64,000 nt of DNA, taken from Ulvibacterium marinum. GTDB lineage: Bacteria > Bacteroidota > Bacteroidia > Flavobacteriales > Flavobacteriaceae. The notes beneath the pieces were generated by a model, which worked only from the letters and a program-made list of their open reading frames with translations, was not told the origin of the DNA and did no database searches. The first letter of the stretch is position 1, and each line of letters starts with the position of its first letter. The translations under genes were made by a program, and so were the position numbers. The stretch is taken from NCBI RefSeq assembly GCF_003626755.1, contig NZ_RBCJ01000001.1:806001-870000 (forward strand), read 5' to 3'. Shown piece after piece: positions 9,293 through 17,944 of this stretch.

Positions 9293-10399
9293 ATGAAAAC
9301 AAAACAACTAATCACCTTTTTATTGATCCTTTGCACTTTAGGACTAAAGGCTCAAATAAGCTTTCCTGCGGACGGGAACAAAAAAGCATCCGTATCGGAA
9401 TTTATTGGAATTACCGAAGTAAAAATCAAGTATTCCCGGCCTGGGGTAAAAGGTAGGGAGGGCAAAATCTGGGGCAAACTGGTGCATTATGGGTTTGCAG
9501 ATTTGGGCTATGGTACCAGTAAAGCTGCACCTTGGCGTGCAGGAGCCAATGAAAATACCACCATTGAGTTTTCTACGGATGTACTCATAGAGGATCAACC
9601 TTTGGAGAAGGGCAAATATGGGTTCTTCATTGCTATGGGTCCTGAAAAAGCCACTTTGGTCTTTTCAAAATTCAATACGGCCTGGGGCAGCTTTTATTAC
9701 AAGGAAAAGGACGATGCCCTACGGGTTGAGGTTCCAGTGGAAAAGTTGGATGAAAGCGTGGAATGGTTAAAATATGAATTCAACGACCAGACCAAGAACA
9801 GTGCCGAGGTCTCCTTACAATGGGAAAAAGTAAAGGTTCCCTTTACGGTTTCCGTAGATCTTCACAAGATTCAAGTAGAAACCTTTCGAAGGGAGGTAGA
9901 CTCTGGTATTTTTTACCGGTATTGGCAGAACCTGCACATGGCGGCCAATTATTGTTTGGTAAACAACATCAATTTAGAGGAAGCTCTTAGTTGGGCCGAT
10001 CGCTCCATCAATTCCTACTTTGGGGAATCCAACTTTAAGACACTATCTACCTATGCTGGGTTACTCGGAAAACTCGATCGGCAAAAGGAAGCCGATTCCA
10101 TTATGCAAAAGGCCCTCCCTATGGGTACGGCCCAGGATTTGTTTTCATATGGCATTGGCTTAAATAAAATGGAGCAGCATGAAGAAGCCCTAAAAATTTC
10201 CAAAAGCAACTATGACCAAAACCCGGAGGATGTTTATGCCCATTTGGGGATGGTGAGTGGGCACTATCATATAGGCGATAAAAAGAAGGCCCTGAAATTT
10301 TGCGAATCAGCGAAAGAAAAAACTACGAATCAAATGTTCCTGTCCTATATAGAAGGTCTTATCAAGGACATAAACGAAGGCAATGAAATTTTCAAATAA
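9293..10399 (+). CDS. Exported DUF2911 protein with C-terminal TPR-like region
   Basis: A 368-residue protein. A signal peptide occupies about residues 1-20 (cleavage at LKA|Q). Residues about 25-175 match the DUF2911 pattern as I know it: KASVSEFIGITEVKIKYSRP, then WRAGANENTTIEFSTDV near 81-97, then a GKYGFFIAMG strand. Residues about 205-365 are helical, with spacing typical of tetratricopeptide repeats (for example AGLLGKLDRQKEADSIMQKA and AHLGMVSGHYHIGDKKKAL). DUF2911 proteins are common exported proteins of Bacteroidota with no assigned reaction. The gene begins 50 bp after one permease and ends 12 bp before the next, so it is probably part of the same transcript. TPR regions usually mediate protein contacts; a partner here is unknown. 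Confidence 0.92.
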   Translation: MKTKQLITFLLILCTLGLKAQISFPADGNKKASVSEFIGITEVKIKYSRPGVKGREGKIWGKLVHYGFADLGYGTSKAAPWRAGANENTTIEFSTDVLIEDQPLEKGKYGFFIAMGPEKATLVFSKFNTAWGSFYYKEKDDALRVEVPVEKLDESVEWLKYEFNDQTKNSAEVSLQWEKVKVPFTVSVDLHKIQVETFRREVDSGIFYRYWQNLHMAANYCLVNNINLEEALSWADRSINSYFGESNFKTLSTYAGLLGKLDRQKEADSIMQKALPMGTAQDLFSYGIGLNKMEQHEEALKISKSNYDQNPEDVYAHLGMVSGHYHIGDKKKALKFCESAKEKTTNQMFLSYIEGLIKDINEGNEIFK

Positions 10400-10411
10400 A
10401 TAAGAAGAACC

Positions 10412-12811
10412 ATGCTAAAACATCATATAAAGATTGCCTGGCGAAACCTTTTACGAAACAAGGGCTATTCGGCCATTAACATTGGTGGCCTGGCGATGGG
10501 CATGGCTGTGGTCATGATGATAGGGCTATGGGTGATGGACGAATTTACCTTTAACAGCTACCATAAAAACAACAATCGGATTGCTCAGATTTATGAACGT
10601 GCTGAAAATCAGGATACAGGTGAGATTCAAGTAAGCAATGCCATGATGCATGTGACAGGAACCGTTCTGAAAGAAAATTACCAGGACCACTTCAAACATA
10701 TTTTACGAGCTTTTTGGATCCTTGATTATACATTGGGTACCAATGGAAAGACATTTACCCAAACTGGAGAATTTATAGAAGATGGTGCCTTGGAAATGCT
10801 TTCCCTTTCTATGGTCGAAGGCACCTACGCCAGTTTGGAGAAAACTAATGCATTAGTATTGTCCCAATCCGCGGCTTTGGTCCTTTTTGGGGAGGAAGAC
10901 CCCATGGGGAAGCCCATAAAAATAAACAATAGCATGGATGCCGTTGTAACCGGCATCTATAAGGACTTGCCTAAAAACACCAGTTTTGAAAACGTACAGT
11001 TCTTTGCGAACTGGGATTTATTCGAGGCCCAGGATCAAGGCATAGCAAGCTCAAGGGACACCTGGGACAACTATTCCTATAATCTGTATGTGGAACTGAA
11101 ACCTGAATCCGATTTTGAATCGGTGGATGAAGCCCTCAATAACTTCTTTATCGACTATGCTCCCAAGGAGTTTGCCCGATTGGAAAAGTATCATCCCAAA
11201 TTGTTCATGCATACCATGAACAAATGGCACCTTTACTCTGAGTTTGAACAGGGAAAGGCCACACGGGGTCGCATTACCTTTGTTTGGCTTTTTATCGGGA
11301 TAGCCGTATTTGTACTTTTTTTAGCATGTATCAATTTCATGAACCTCAGTACGGCACGATCCGAAAAGCGCGCAAAGGAAATAGGTGTTAGGAAAGCGGT
11401 AGGATCTGGGAGAAAGCAGTTGATTCATCAATTTTTGGGAGAATCCCTTTTGGTCTCCGGAATGGCCCTTTTATGTGCCTTACTATTGGTCTTCATTTCT
11501 CTTCCCTGGTTCAATGAAATTGCGGATAAGAACATGGGTATTCTATGGGGTAATCCCTGGTTTTGGTCCATGATTCTGGTCTTCACGCTAATAACAGGCC
11601 TATTGGCCGGAAGTTATCCCGCGTTGTATTTATCTTCATTTACACCCTTAAAAGCATTTAGGGGAACATTTAAAGCGGGGTCGTATACCTTCGCACCGCG
11701 TAAGGTTTTGGTGGTATTTCAACTCTCGGTATCCCTTGTGCTTGCCATCGGTACTATAATTGTCTTTGGTCAAATTCAGTTTACACAGGATAGACCAATA
11801 GGGTATAACCATAGCAATTTGCTCACCGTGGACATGAACAATCCGAATTATAGCGGAAAATACAATTTACTCCGTACCGAATTGAAGAATACAGGGGTAG
11901 TGGAGGAAATGGCGCAATGTTCCTCACCACTTTCCGCATCGTATACGAGTTGGGGCGGGTTTGATTGGCAAGGTAAGGATCCGGAAAGGGATACAAGTTT
12001 CAATGTTTTTCAGGTGACCCATGATTATGGAGAAACCATAGGATGGGAGTTTCTGGAGGGCCGGGATTTTTCCCGGGAATTCGCCTCTGATTCAACCGCC
12101 ATTGTTATCAATGAGCGTGCCGTGGAGTATATGGGCCTGGAAAATCCGGTCGGGACCTTTATTTCCCGACAGGGCCAACCTTTAAAAATCATAGGTGTTA
12201 CCAAGAATATGATTACGGATTCTCCCTATAACCCCGTAAAACAGGCCGTGTTTTTCATGGATTATACAAACACTAATTTTATCCATATTAAGATAAAACC
12301 CGATGTAGGTGCCCAGTCGGCCATTGCCCGGATTGCATCGGTCTTTGCTGAGGTAGTGCCTTCGGCAAACTTTGATTACAAATTTGTGGATCAGGAATAC
12401 GGTCGCAAATTTGAATCCGAACAGCGGTTGGGAAATTTGGCCGGTGTGTTTACCCTTTTGGCCATTTTTATCAGTTGTTTGGGTCTTTTTGGTCTGGCGT
12501 CCTTTACGGCGGAACAGCGCACTAAGGAAATAGGGGTACGTAAAGTTCTCGGGGCCTCTGTATATAATCTATGGCAAATGTTGTCCAAGGATTTTGTGGC
12601 ATTGGTACTGATTTCCTGTCTCATTGCCATCCCTATAGCTTATCATTTTATGGGGCGATGGCTTCAGGGCTATGAGTACCGGGTGGATATTTCATGGGAG
12701 GTATTTGGTCTTGCCATTTTCGGGGCTTTGCTCGTTACCCTATTGACCGTAAGTTTTCAGGCCATAAGGGCGGCAAACGCAAACCCGGTAAAAAGTTTGC
12801 GGACGGAATAA
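10412..12811 (+). CDS. ABC transporter permease, MacB/FtsX double-domain family
   Basis: A 799-residue double permease beginning MLKHHIKIAWRNLLRNKGYS. The first coupling segment, near residue 322, is RAKEIGVRKAVGSG; the second, near 705, is TKEIGVRKVLGAS. In the second periplasmic domain the usual VVKDFH..SLH strand is replaced by GVTKNMITDSPYNPVKQ, a variant not seen in its neighbours except, loosely, the next permease. The last 74 bp (12738-12811) match the end of the next permease with only two differences, a sign of recent exchange. A 40-bp spacer with a decayed palindrome separates it from that gene. Confidence 0.95.
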   Translation: MLKHHIKIAWRNLLRNKGYSAINIGGLAMGMAVVMMIGLWVMDEFTFNSYHKNNNRIAQIYERAENQDTGEIQVSNAMMHVTGTVLKENYQDHFKHILRAFWILDYTLGTNGKTFTQTGEFIEDGALEMLSLSMVEGTYASLEKTNALVLSQSAALVLFGEEDPMGKPIKINNSMDAVVTGIYKDLPKNTSFENVQFFANWDLFEAQDQGIASSRDTWDNYSYNLYVELKPESDFESVDEALNNFFIDYAPKEFARLEKYHPKLFMHTMNKWHLYSEFEQGKATRGRITFVWLFIGIAVFVLFLACINFMNLSTARSEKRAKEIGVRKAVGSGRKQLIHQFLGESLLVSGMALLCALLLVFISLPWFNEIADKNMGILWGNPWFWSMILVFTLITGLLAGSYPALYLSSFTPLKAFRGTFKAGSYTFAPRKVLVVFQLSVSLVLAIGTIIVFGQIQFTQDRPIGYNHSNLLTVDMNNPNYSGKYNLLRTELKNTGVVEEMAQCSSPLSASYTSWGGFDWQGKDPERDTSFNVFQVTHDYGETIGWEFLEGRDFSREFASDSTAIVINERAVEYMGLENPVGTFISRQGQPLKIIGVTKNMITDSPYNPVKQAVFFMDYTNTNFIHIKIKPDVGAQSAIARIASVFAEVVPSANFDYKFVDQEYGRKFESEQRLGNLAGVFTLLAIFISCLGLFGLASFTAEQRTKEIGVRKVLGASVYNLWQMLSKDFVALVLISCLIAIPIAYHFMGRWLQGYEYRVDISWEVFGLAIFGALLVTLLTVSFQAIRAANANPVKSLRTE

Positions 12812-12820
12812 AAGAATTCG

Positions 12821-12834
12821 GACTTGTCAGGTCT
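12821..12834. repeat. Decayed copy of the intergenic palindrome
   Basis: The stretch gacttgtcaggtct in the 40-bp spacer resembles the agacctg-N-caggtct core seen at 29809, but only about 10 of 13 positions remain symmetrical. It occupies the same position, just after a permease stop codon and before an A-rich leader. Read alone it would not be called. Confidence 0.45.
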
Positions 12835-12851
12835 CGTCAAAAATAAAAATT

Positions 12852-15209
12852 ATGCTTAAGAACCTTCTAAAAATCGCTTGGCGCAACCTTTGGAAAAATA
12901 AGGGGTACAGTGCGTTGAATATCTTTGGGCTGGCCATTGGAATTACCTGTGCCAGCTTAATATTGCTTTGGGTGGAGGACGAAGTAAATTTTGATAGTGT
13001 TTTTCCAAAACAGGACCTAGTATACTATGTGCCCACAAATAATCAGTTTGAAGGTCAGTGGCGTACGTTTTATCAATCTACCCCCGGACCTTTGGCAAAG
13101 GCAATGAAAGACGAGATTCCCGGGATAGTCGGTAGTGCTAGGACAACTGGGGAAAATCTTTTGTTCACCGTTGGTGAAAAGGGCATCAATAGATTCGGGA
13201 GATTTGTGGATCCTGATTTTTTGGACATGTTCAGTCTTTCCTTCATTGAGGGGGATGCTGCTACTGCCTTTGATGATTTTGATGCCATTGTGATTTCCAA
13301 GGAAACGGCCACTCAACTTTATGGACGGAATACTACTGCCCTGGGCAGGGTGATTCGAGTAAACAACGATACAAATTACCATGTTACCGGGGTTTACGAA
13401 AATCTACCCGATAATGTGTCCTTTGGGTTTCAATGGGCAGCCCCTTTTGAAAGGTATGCGCTGGGCAAGGAGTGGATGAAGGAATATCGGAACGGTTTTG
13501 CCGATACTTTTGTAGAGCTTTCACCAAAGGCCGATTTTGAAACGGTAGATGCCAAAGTACGCGAACTAATTCCCTCAAAAATAGAGGAAGAAGACCGATA
13601 TGCCTTTCTCCATTCTATGAAGGATTGGCGATTAAGATCTAATTTTGAGAATGGGCAACAAGTAGATGGTCAAATTGTTTATGTCCGATTGTTTTCTTTT
13701 ATCGCCCTGATTATTCTGTTGATTGCCTGTATCAATTTTATTAACCTTTCCACGGCGAGGAGTGAAAAAAGAGCCAAGGAAGTGGGTGTACGCAAGGTCT
13801 TGGGTTCGGGTAAAAGAAAGCTAATGGCCCAATTTATGACCGAGGCACTGATTACCACATCATTGGCGGCTCTGGCCAGTATCCTGTTCATTTGGATGTT
13901 GCTGCCGGAGTTCAACCTACTCATCGGAAAACAACTTCAACTTCGTCTGTTTGATGCCGTCCATCTGCTTCCGCTTTTTGGAATTACCTTGATTTGCGGT
14001 CTCATTTCGGGCTGGTATCCGGCCCTTTACCTGTCCTCTTTCAAGCCTGTTGAAATAATGAAAGGAGTGAAAGCCAAGGAAGGAAGTGCCCACTTAATAC
14101 GTAAGGGACTGGTCATTGCCCAATTTACAGTTTCCATAGTATTTATCATGGGTACCATTGTGGTCTACCAACAAGTACGGCATGTAAAAAGTAGGGACAT
14201 GGGTTATAAGCAGGAGAACCTTGTTCAACTTCCGGTAAATGGGGATGTGCTAAAGAATTTTAGATCTATTAGGCAGGAAATGATCTCCACTGGTGCTGTT
14301 GAAAACGCAGCCCTTACGAACAGTAACGTACTTTTTGGTGGGAATAACAGTTCCGGGCTTCAATGGGAGGGCGGCAAGGATACCGAGGATGTGCTTATTT
14401 CCCACAGATATATAAGTGCTGACTTTTTCGATACAGCGGGAATGGAAATTTTGGAAGGCCGTGGTTTTGCGAACGATGTTGGAACGGATAGTAAAAATGT
14501 CCTGATAACCGAATCCTTTTCAAAATTAATGGGCCAGGGAAGTACCGTTGGCAAGCGAATACGTAGGAACGATACCGAATATACAGTGATTGGGATAGTA
14601 AAGGATTATTTGTATGGGGATATGTATGGGACAAGCGATCCGGTCATGTTCTATAACAATCCCGAATATACCGGGAATATGTACGTGAGAATCAAGTCTG
14701 ATGCTCCTATGGCCAAGGCCCTTATAGAAATCGAAGAAGTCATGAAAAGACACAACCCCGCCTTTCCCTTTGAATATGAATTTGTGGAAGACACCTTCAA
14801 TGCCATGTTTACTAGTGAACAACTGGTAGGAAATCTTTCAAGATCGTTCGCCCTTCTCGCCATCATCATTTCCTGTTTGGGCCTTTTTGGATTATTATCC
14901 TATACGGCAGAGCAACGACGAAAGGAAATCGGGGTACGCAAGGTCTTGGGAAGTAGCGTTTCTGGAATCGTCAAATTGTTATCCATGGATTTTATGGGGC
15001 TTGTGCTTATAGCCCTACTGATTTCCGGCCCATTTGCTTGGTGGATGATGGAAAAGTGGCTGGAAGGGTTTGCCTATCGTATTGAGATTAATGGCTGGGT
15101 ATTTCTAATCGCGGGTTGTATCGCCATTTGCATTGCCCTATTGACCGTAAGTTTTCAGGCCATAAAGGCGGCAAACGCAAACCCGGTAAAAAGTTTGCGG
15201 GCGGAATAA
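12852..15209 (+). CDS. ABC transporter permease, MacB/FtsX double-domain family
   Basis: A 785-residue protein starting MLKNLLKIAWRNLWKNKGYS. The first coupling segment, near residue 309, is RAKEVGVRKVLGSG and the second, near 691, RRKEIGVRKVLGSS. It shares the STARSEKRAKE block after TM2 with the permease upstream, so the two are close relatives. The core domain strand is GIVKDYLYGDMYGTSDPV in place of VVKDFH. The tail is NANPVKSLRAE. It appears to end the first transcription unit of the window: the next gene is 238 bp away, behind a tandem operator and a promoter-like motif. I see no convincing terminator hairpin directly after its stop codon. Confidence 0.95.
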   Translation: MLKNLLKIAWRNLWKNKGYSALNIFGLAIGITCASLILLWVEDEVNFDSVFPKQDLVYYVPTNNQFEGQWRTFYQSTPGPLAKAMKDEIPGIVGSARTTGENLLFTVGEKGINRFGRFVDPDFLDMFSLSFIEGDAATAFDDFDAIVISKETATQLYGRNTTALGRVIRVNNDTNYHVTGVYENLPDNVSFGFQWAAPFERYALGKEWMKEYRNGFADTFVELSPKADFETVDAKVRELIPSKIEEEDRYAFLHSMKDWRLRSNFENGQQVDGQIVYVRLFSFIALIILLIACINFINLSTARSEKRAKEVGVRKVLGSGKRKLMAQFMTEALITTSLAALASILFIWMLLPEFNLLIGKQLQLRLFDAVHLLPLFGITLICGLISGWYPALYLSSFKPVEIMKGVKAKEGSAHLIRKGLVIAQFTVSIVFIMGTIVVYQQVRHVKSRDMGYKQENLVQLPVNGDVLKNFRSIRQEMISTGAVENAALTNSNVLFGGNNSSGLQWEGGKDTEDVLISHRYISADFFDTAGMEILEGRGFANDVGTDSKNVLITESFSKLMGQGSTVGKRIRRNDTEYTVIGIVKDYLYGDMYGTSDPVMFYNNPEYTGNMYVRIKSDAPMAKALIEIEEVMKRHNPAFPFEYEFVEDTFNAMFTSEQLVGNLSRSFALLAIIISCLGLFGLLSYTAEQRRKEIGVRKVLGSSVSGIVKLLSMDFMGLVLIALLISGPFAWWMMEKWLEGFAYRIEINGWVFLIAGCIAICIALLTVSFQAIKAANANPVKSLRAE

Positions 15210-15261
15210 TTCCAAACCTAAAATGTTAAAACGTGTCCGTCTTCCGGTGCGAAACCTAAAG

Positions 15262-15300
15262 TGTCCAAATAGTATACAGTTCTTGTCCAATTATTTTACA
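15262..15300. promoter_or_regulatory. Paired 17-bp TGT-N11-ACA operator-like sites
   Basis: Two sites, TGTCCAAATAGTATACA (15262-15278) and TGTCCAATTATTTTACA (15284-15300), are separated by 5 bp, giving a centre-to-centre distance of 22 bp, about two helical turns. The same pairing with the same 5-bp gap is found at 24760-24798 and 49280-49318. The midpoint lies 83 bp upstream of TGGCAT at 15364. The pattern suggests cooperative binding of a dimeric activator; its identity is unknown. Confidence 0.65.
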
Positions 15301-15363
15301 TTTCATCCTCAATTTCCTTTTTTGTAAAGGCATAAGACATTGATTTATAGAATGATATGATTA

Positions 15364-15379
15364 TGGCATATAAATGGAT
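15364..15379 (+). promoter_or_regulatory. Putative sigma54-like promoter (TGGCAT-N5-TGGA)
   Basis: TGGCAT, five bases, then TGGA. The GG of the -24 element and a G 12 bases further on fit sigma54 spacing, but the usual -12 C is an A. The motif is shared with 24861 and 49382, and all three sit the same distance from a paired operator. It lies 84 bp upstream of the ATG at 15448. Another sigma factor cannot be excluded. Confidence 0.5.
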
Positions 15380-15447
15380 TAACGACTTTATTAAATAGCA
15401 CCAATATATCGATATTCGGCGCGTAACTTATACTAAAAATAACCGCC

Positions 15448-17832
15448 ATGTTCAGAAACCACTTGACACTATCGCTACGTAACCTTTGGAAAAATAAGTT
15501 GCTTTCTTCCTTAAACCTGTTGGGTCTAAGCATTGGGGTTGGCAGTGTGTTAACATTGCTATTTTCGGTCTATGCCTATTATACTGCCGACACCAATATA
15601 AGAGACCAAGAAAACATCTACTACTTTAATACCATTACCCCGAGTGGTGCAAGTTATAGGGAAACCCCATACCCTTTGTTGGATAAAATTGTAGAGACCT
15701 CTCCTCAGGTAATTGCGGGTACACACCTGCACGGTTGGGGCAATATGTGGTTGGAAAATGGTGATAAAGAACTACAGGAACGGACGGATTATGTGGACCC
15801 TGAGTTTTTTGAGGTATTCTCCCTGCCATTAAAATATGGTGATGCCAAGACCGCTTTGGAAAAGAAATATTCCATTATCCTGACCGATAGGGTCAGTAAA
15901 AAGATTTTTGGTAATACCAATCCTGTTGGTGAAACAATTACGGGGGCCGACTCTTTAAATCTTATAGTTACAGGGGTTTTTGAACCCATAAGCCCCTATT
16001 CTTCTTTTAGGTTGGGTGTAGTTCTGCCCAATGATGTGTTGAAGGACAATCCTAACTTTCTTTCCAGATTAACCTGGTCGGACAGTTTCTCACCAAGCTA
16101 TTTCAGGGTACGCCCAGATACCGATATAGCAGAGTTGACAAAACATGTAAATCAATTGGCACGGGACAATTATACGGATCCAAGCGTTTTTACCGAGTTA
16201 AAGGCCGCACCCTATTCCCAAAGTCGCATGGATGCCATCCCAGTGGTGAAAATTATCATTAACGGCTGTATTGCCGCATCTTTTTTTGTGTTGCTCATTG
16301 TATTGGTGAATCTGCTTAACCTGAATACCTCTACCATGTTTAGGCGCACTAAGGACATTGCGGTACGGAAGATTTTGGGAGGTGGGAAAAGAAGTGTTGT
16401 GCTTCAGTTCTGTTTGGAAAATGGTATTTTGGTGTTTGTTTCCATCCTCATTTCAGGTGGGCTTTTTCTTGGAGTGCTGCTCCCGGCTATGAACACTATT
16501 TTCGGGGCGGATTTTGGGGAGATCAACTTTAGTATAAAAAATGACTATCCTGTTATCCTGTATACCATTGCCCTAGGGATATTGGTCACTTTGGTGGTGG
16601 GGATCCTTCCTACCCTTCGCTTTATATCGGTGCCTATCTCCATGGGAATCAAAGGAAAGATAGCCGCTGTTAAAAGCAATTTCTTTTTTCGTAATTCCTT
16701 TATCATCCTACAATTTGCCATAGCCATTCTTTTTATATGCGGTGCGATTATTTTGAACGATCAAATTGGGTTCATGAAAAGTGCGGATGTTGGTTTTGAC
16801 CGGGAGGACGTTATTGTGGGCAACATTGCTCTCGACTATAGAAACCCGGAACAGGCAAACTCGGAATTTAGGGCCTTGTTGGATCAACTGGACGCAAACC
16901 CATATGTAAAAAGCTTTTCCACAAGTCAAGTAGTTCCTTCTGACTATAACAATAGCTTCAACCCCTTTCATGACCCGGAGACAAAAAGGGATGTCCGTAC
17001 CCGATACGCCTATACGGATAAGGATTATCTGAAAACGCTGCAAGTGCCAATAGTAATGGGAAGGGACTTTGATGAGACTATGGATACTGCCGAAGATAAT
17101 ATTGCCATTATAAATCGCAGTGCTTTGGAGGCCTTTGGATGGGAGTCTATTGAAGGAAAGCGGCTGAAGTTTAAAAATAGCGACTTTGAAGGGTATCATG
17201 TGGTAGGGGTTATGGAGAATTTTCACTACAAAGACCTTCAAAGTGGCGTTGAACCCTTGGTACACTATTATAGGGCCAAAGAAGATCTAGGTGCACACCG
17301 TTACCTTTCGGTAAAGGTGATGCCCGGCCATGGCGCGGCTGTACAGGAATTTCTAAAGCAATCCTTTGGGGGCATAGCTTCACGAAGAACCTATGAACAA
17401 GGGCTTTTAAGCGAAAAAGTCAGCAGTCAGTACAACCTGATCGAGGGCATGTTAAAAACAGTAAATGTAGTGGCTTTATTAACCATCTTTATCTCCTGTC
17501 TGGGCATGTTTGGGTTAATTTCCTTCATGGCAAAAAGGCGGATAAAGGAAATAGGTATACGAAAAGTATTGGGTGCGGGCGTGCTTAAAATAGTGGTGTT
17601 GCTGTCCAAGGACTATATACTGCTTGTGGGGGTGGCTGCCCTTATCGCCTTTCCCATGGCTTGGTATGTCATGAACGCATGGCTGTCCAGTTTTGCCTAT
17701 AGCATTACCATTCAGTGGTGGATGTTCGCCTTAGGCGGATTAATCGCTTTTTTGATTACCAGTTTTACATTGGGCATTCAGGCTATAAAATCGGCCATGG
17801 CCAATCCAGTAAAAAGTTTGAGGACGGAATAA
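15448..17832 (+). CDS. ABC transporter permease, MacB/FtsX double-domain family (divergent first half)
   Basis: A 794-residue protein with start MFRNHLTLSLRNLWKNKLLS. It opens a transcription unit, 84 bp after the promoter-like motif. The first half is divergent: its coupling segment near residue 302 reads RTKDIAVRKILGGGK rather than KEIGIRK, and the preceding helix is VLVNLLNLNTSTM instead of ACINFMNLSTA. The segment after TM1 (YAYYTADTNIRDQ) also lacks the usual DxFH motif. The second half is canonical (IKEIGIRKVLGAG near 700; tail MANPVKSLRTE). One normal and one altered coupling site in the same chain could make the two halves unequal in contacting an ATPase dimer; this is inference. Confidence 0.95.
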   Translation: MFRNHLTLSLRNLWKNKLLSSLNLLGLSIGVGSVLTLLFSVYAYYTADTNIRDQENIYYFNTITPSGASYRETPYPLLDKIVETSPQVIAGTHLHGWGNMWLENGDKELQERTDYVDPEFFEVFSLPLKYGDAKTALEKKYSIILTDRVSKKIFGNTNPVGETITGADSLNLIVTGVFEPISPYSSFRLGVVLPNDVLKDNPNFLSRLTWSDSFSPSYFRVRPDTDIAELTKHVNQLARDNYTDPSVFTELKAAPYSQSRMDAIPVVKIIINGCIAASFFVLLIVLVNLLNLNTSTMFRRTKDIAVRKILGGGKRSVVLQFCLENGILVFVSILISGGLFLGVLLPAMNTIFGADFGEINFSIKNDYPVILYTIALGILVTLVVGILPTLRFISVPISMGIKGKIAAVKSNFFFRNSFIILQFAIAILFICGAIILNDQIGFMKSADVGFDREDVIVGNIALDYRNPEQANSEFRALLDQLDANPYVKSFSTSQVVPSDYNNSFNPFHDPETKRDVRTRYAYTDKDYLKTLQVPIVMGRDFDETMDTAEDNIAIINRSALEAFGWESIEGKRLKFKNSDFEGYHVVGVMENFHYKDLQSGVEPLVHYYRAKEDLGAHRYLSVKVMPGHGAAVQEFLKQSFGGIASRRTYEQGLLSEKVSSQYNLIEGMLKTVNVVALLTIFISCLGMFGLISFMAKRRIKEIGIRKVLGAGVLKIVVLLSKDYILLVGVAALIAFPMAWYVMNAWLSSFAYSITIQWWMFALGGLIAFLITSFTLGIQAIKSAMANPVKSLRTE

Positions 17833-17837
17833 ACCTC

Positions 17838-17890
17838 TTGTCACCCTGAGCACCCGCCTGAATGACGCTGTCGAGCAGGCAGTCGAAGGA
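17838..17890. repeat. Intergenic repeat-like segment (CACCCTGAGC ... GTCGAAGGA)
   Basis: The 112-bp spacer after the permease at 15448 contains tcaccctgagc at 17841 and agtcgaagga at 17881. These two words recur as dispersed repeats in Flavobacteriia, as I recall from other genomes. Between them, gcctg (17856-17860) and caggc (17876-17880) can form a 5-bp stem. It is GC-richer than the surrounding spacers. The function is unknown and no T tract follows. Confidence 0.5.
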
Positions 17891-17944
17891 AAAAGGGGAT
17901 TATGATAAAAACTAAAGATTGAATGAATTAAGAGAACAAGAGCC

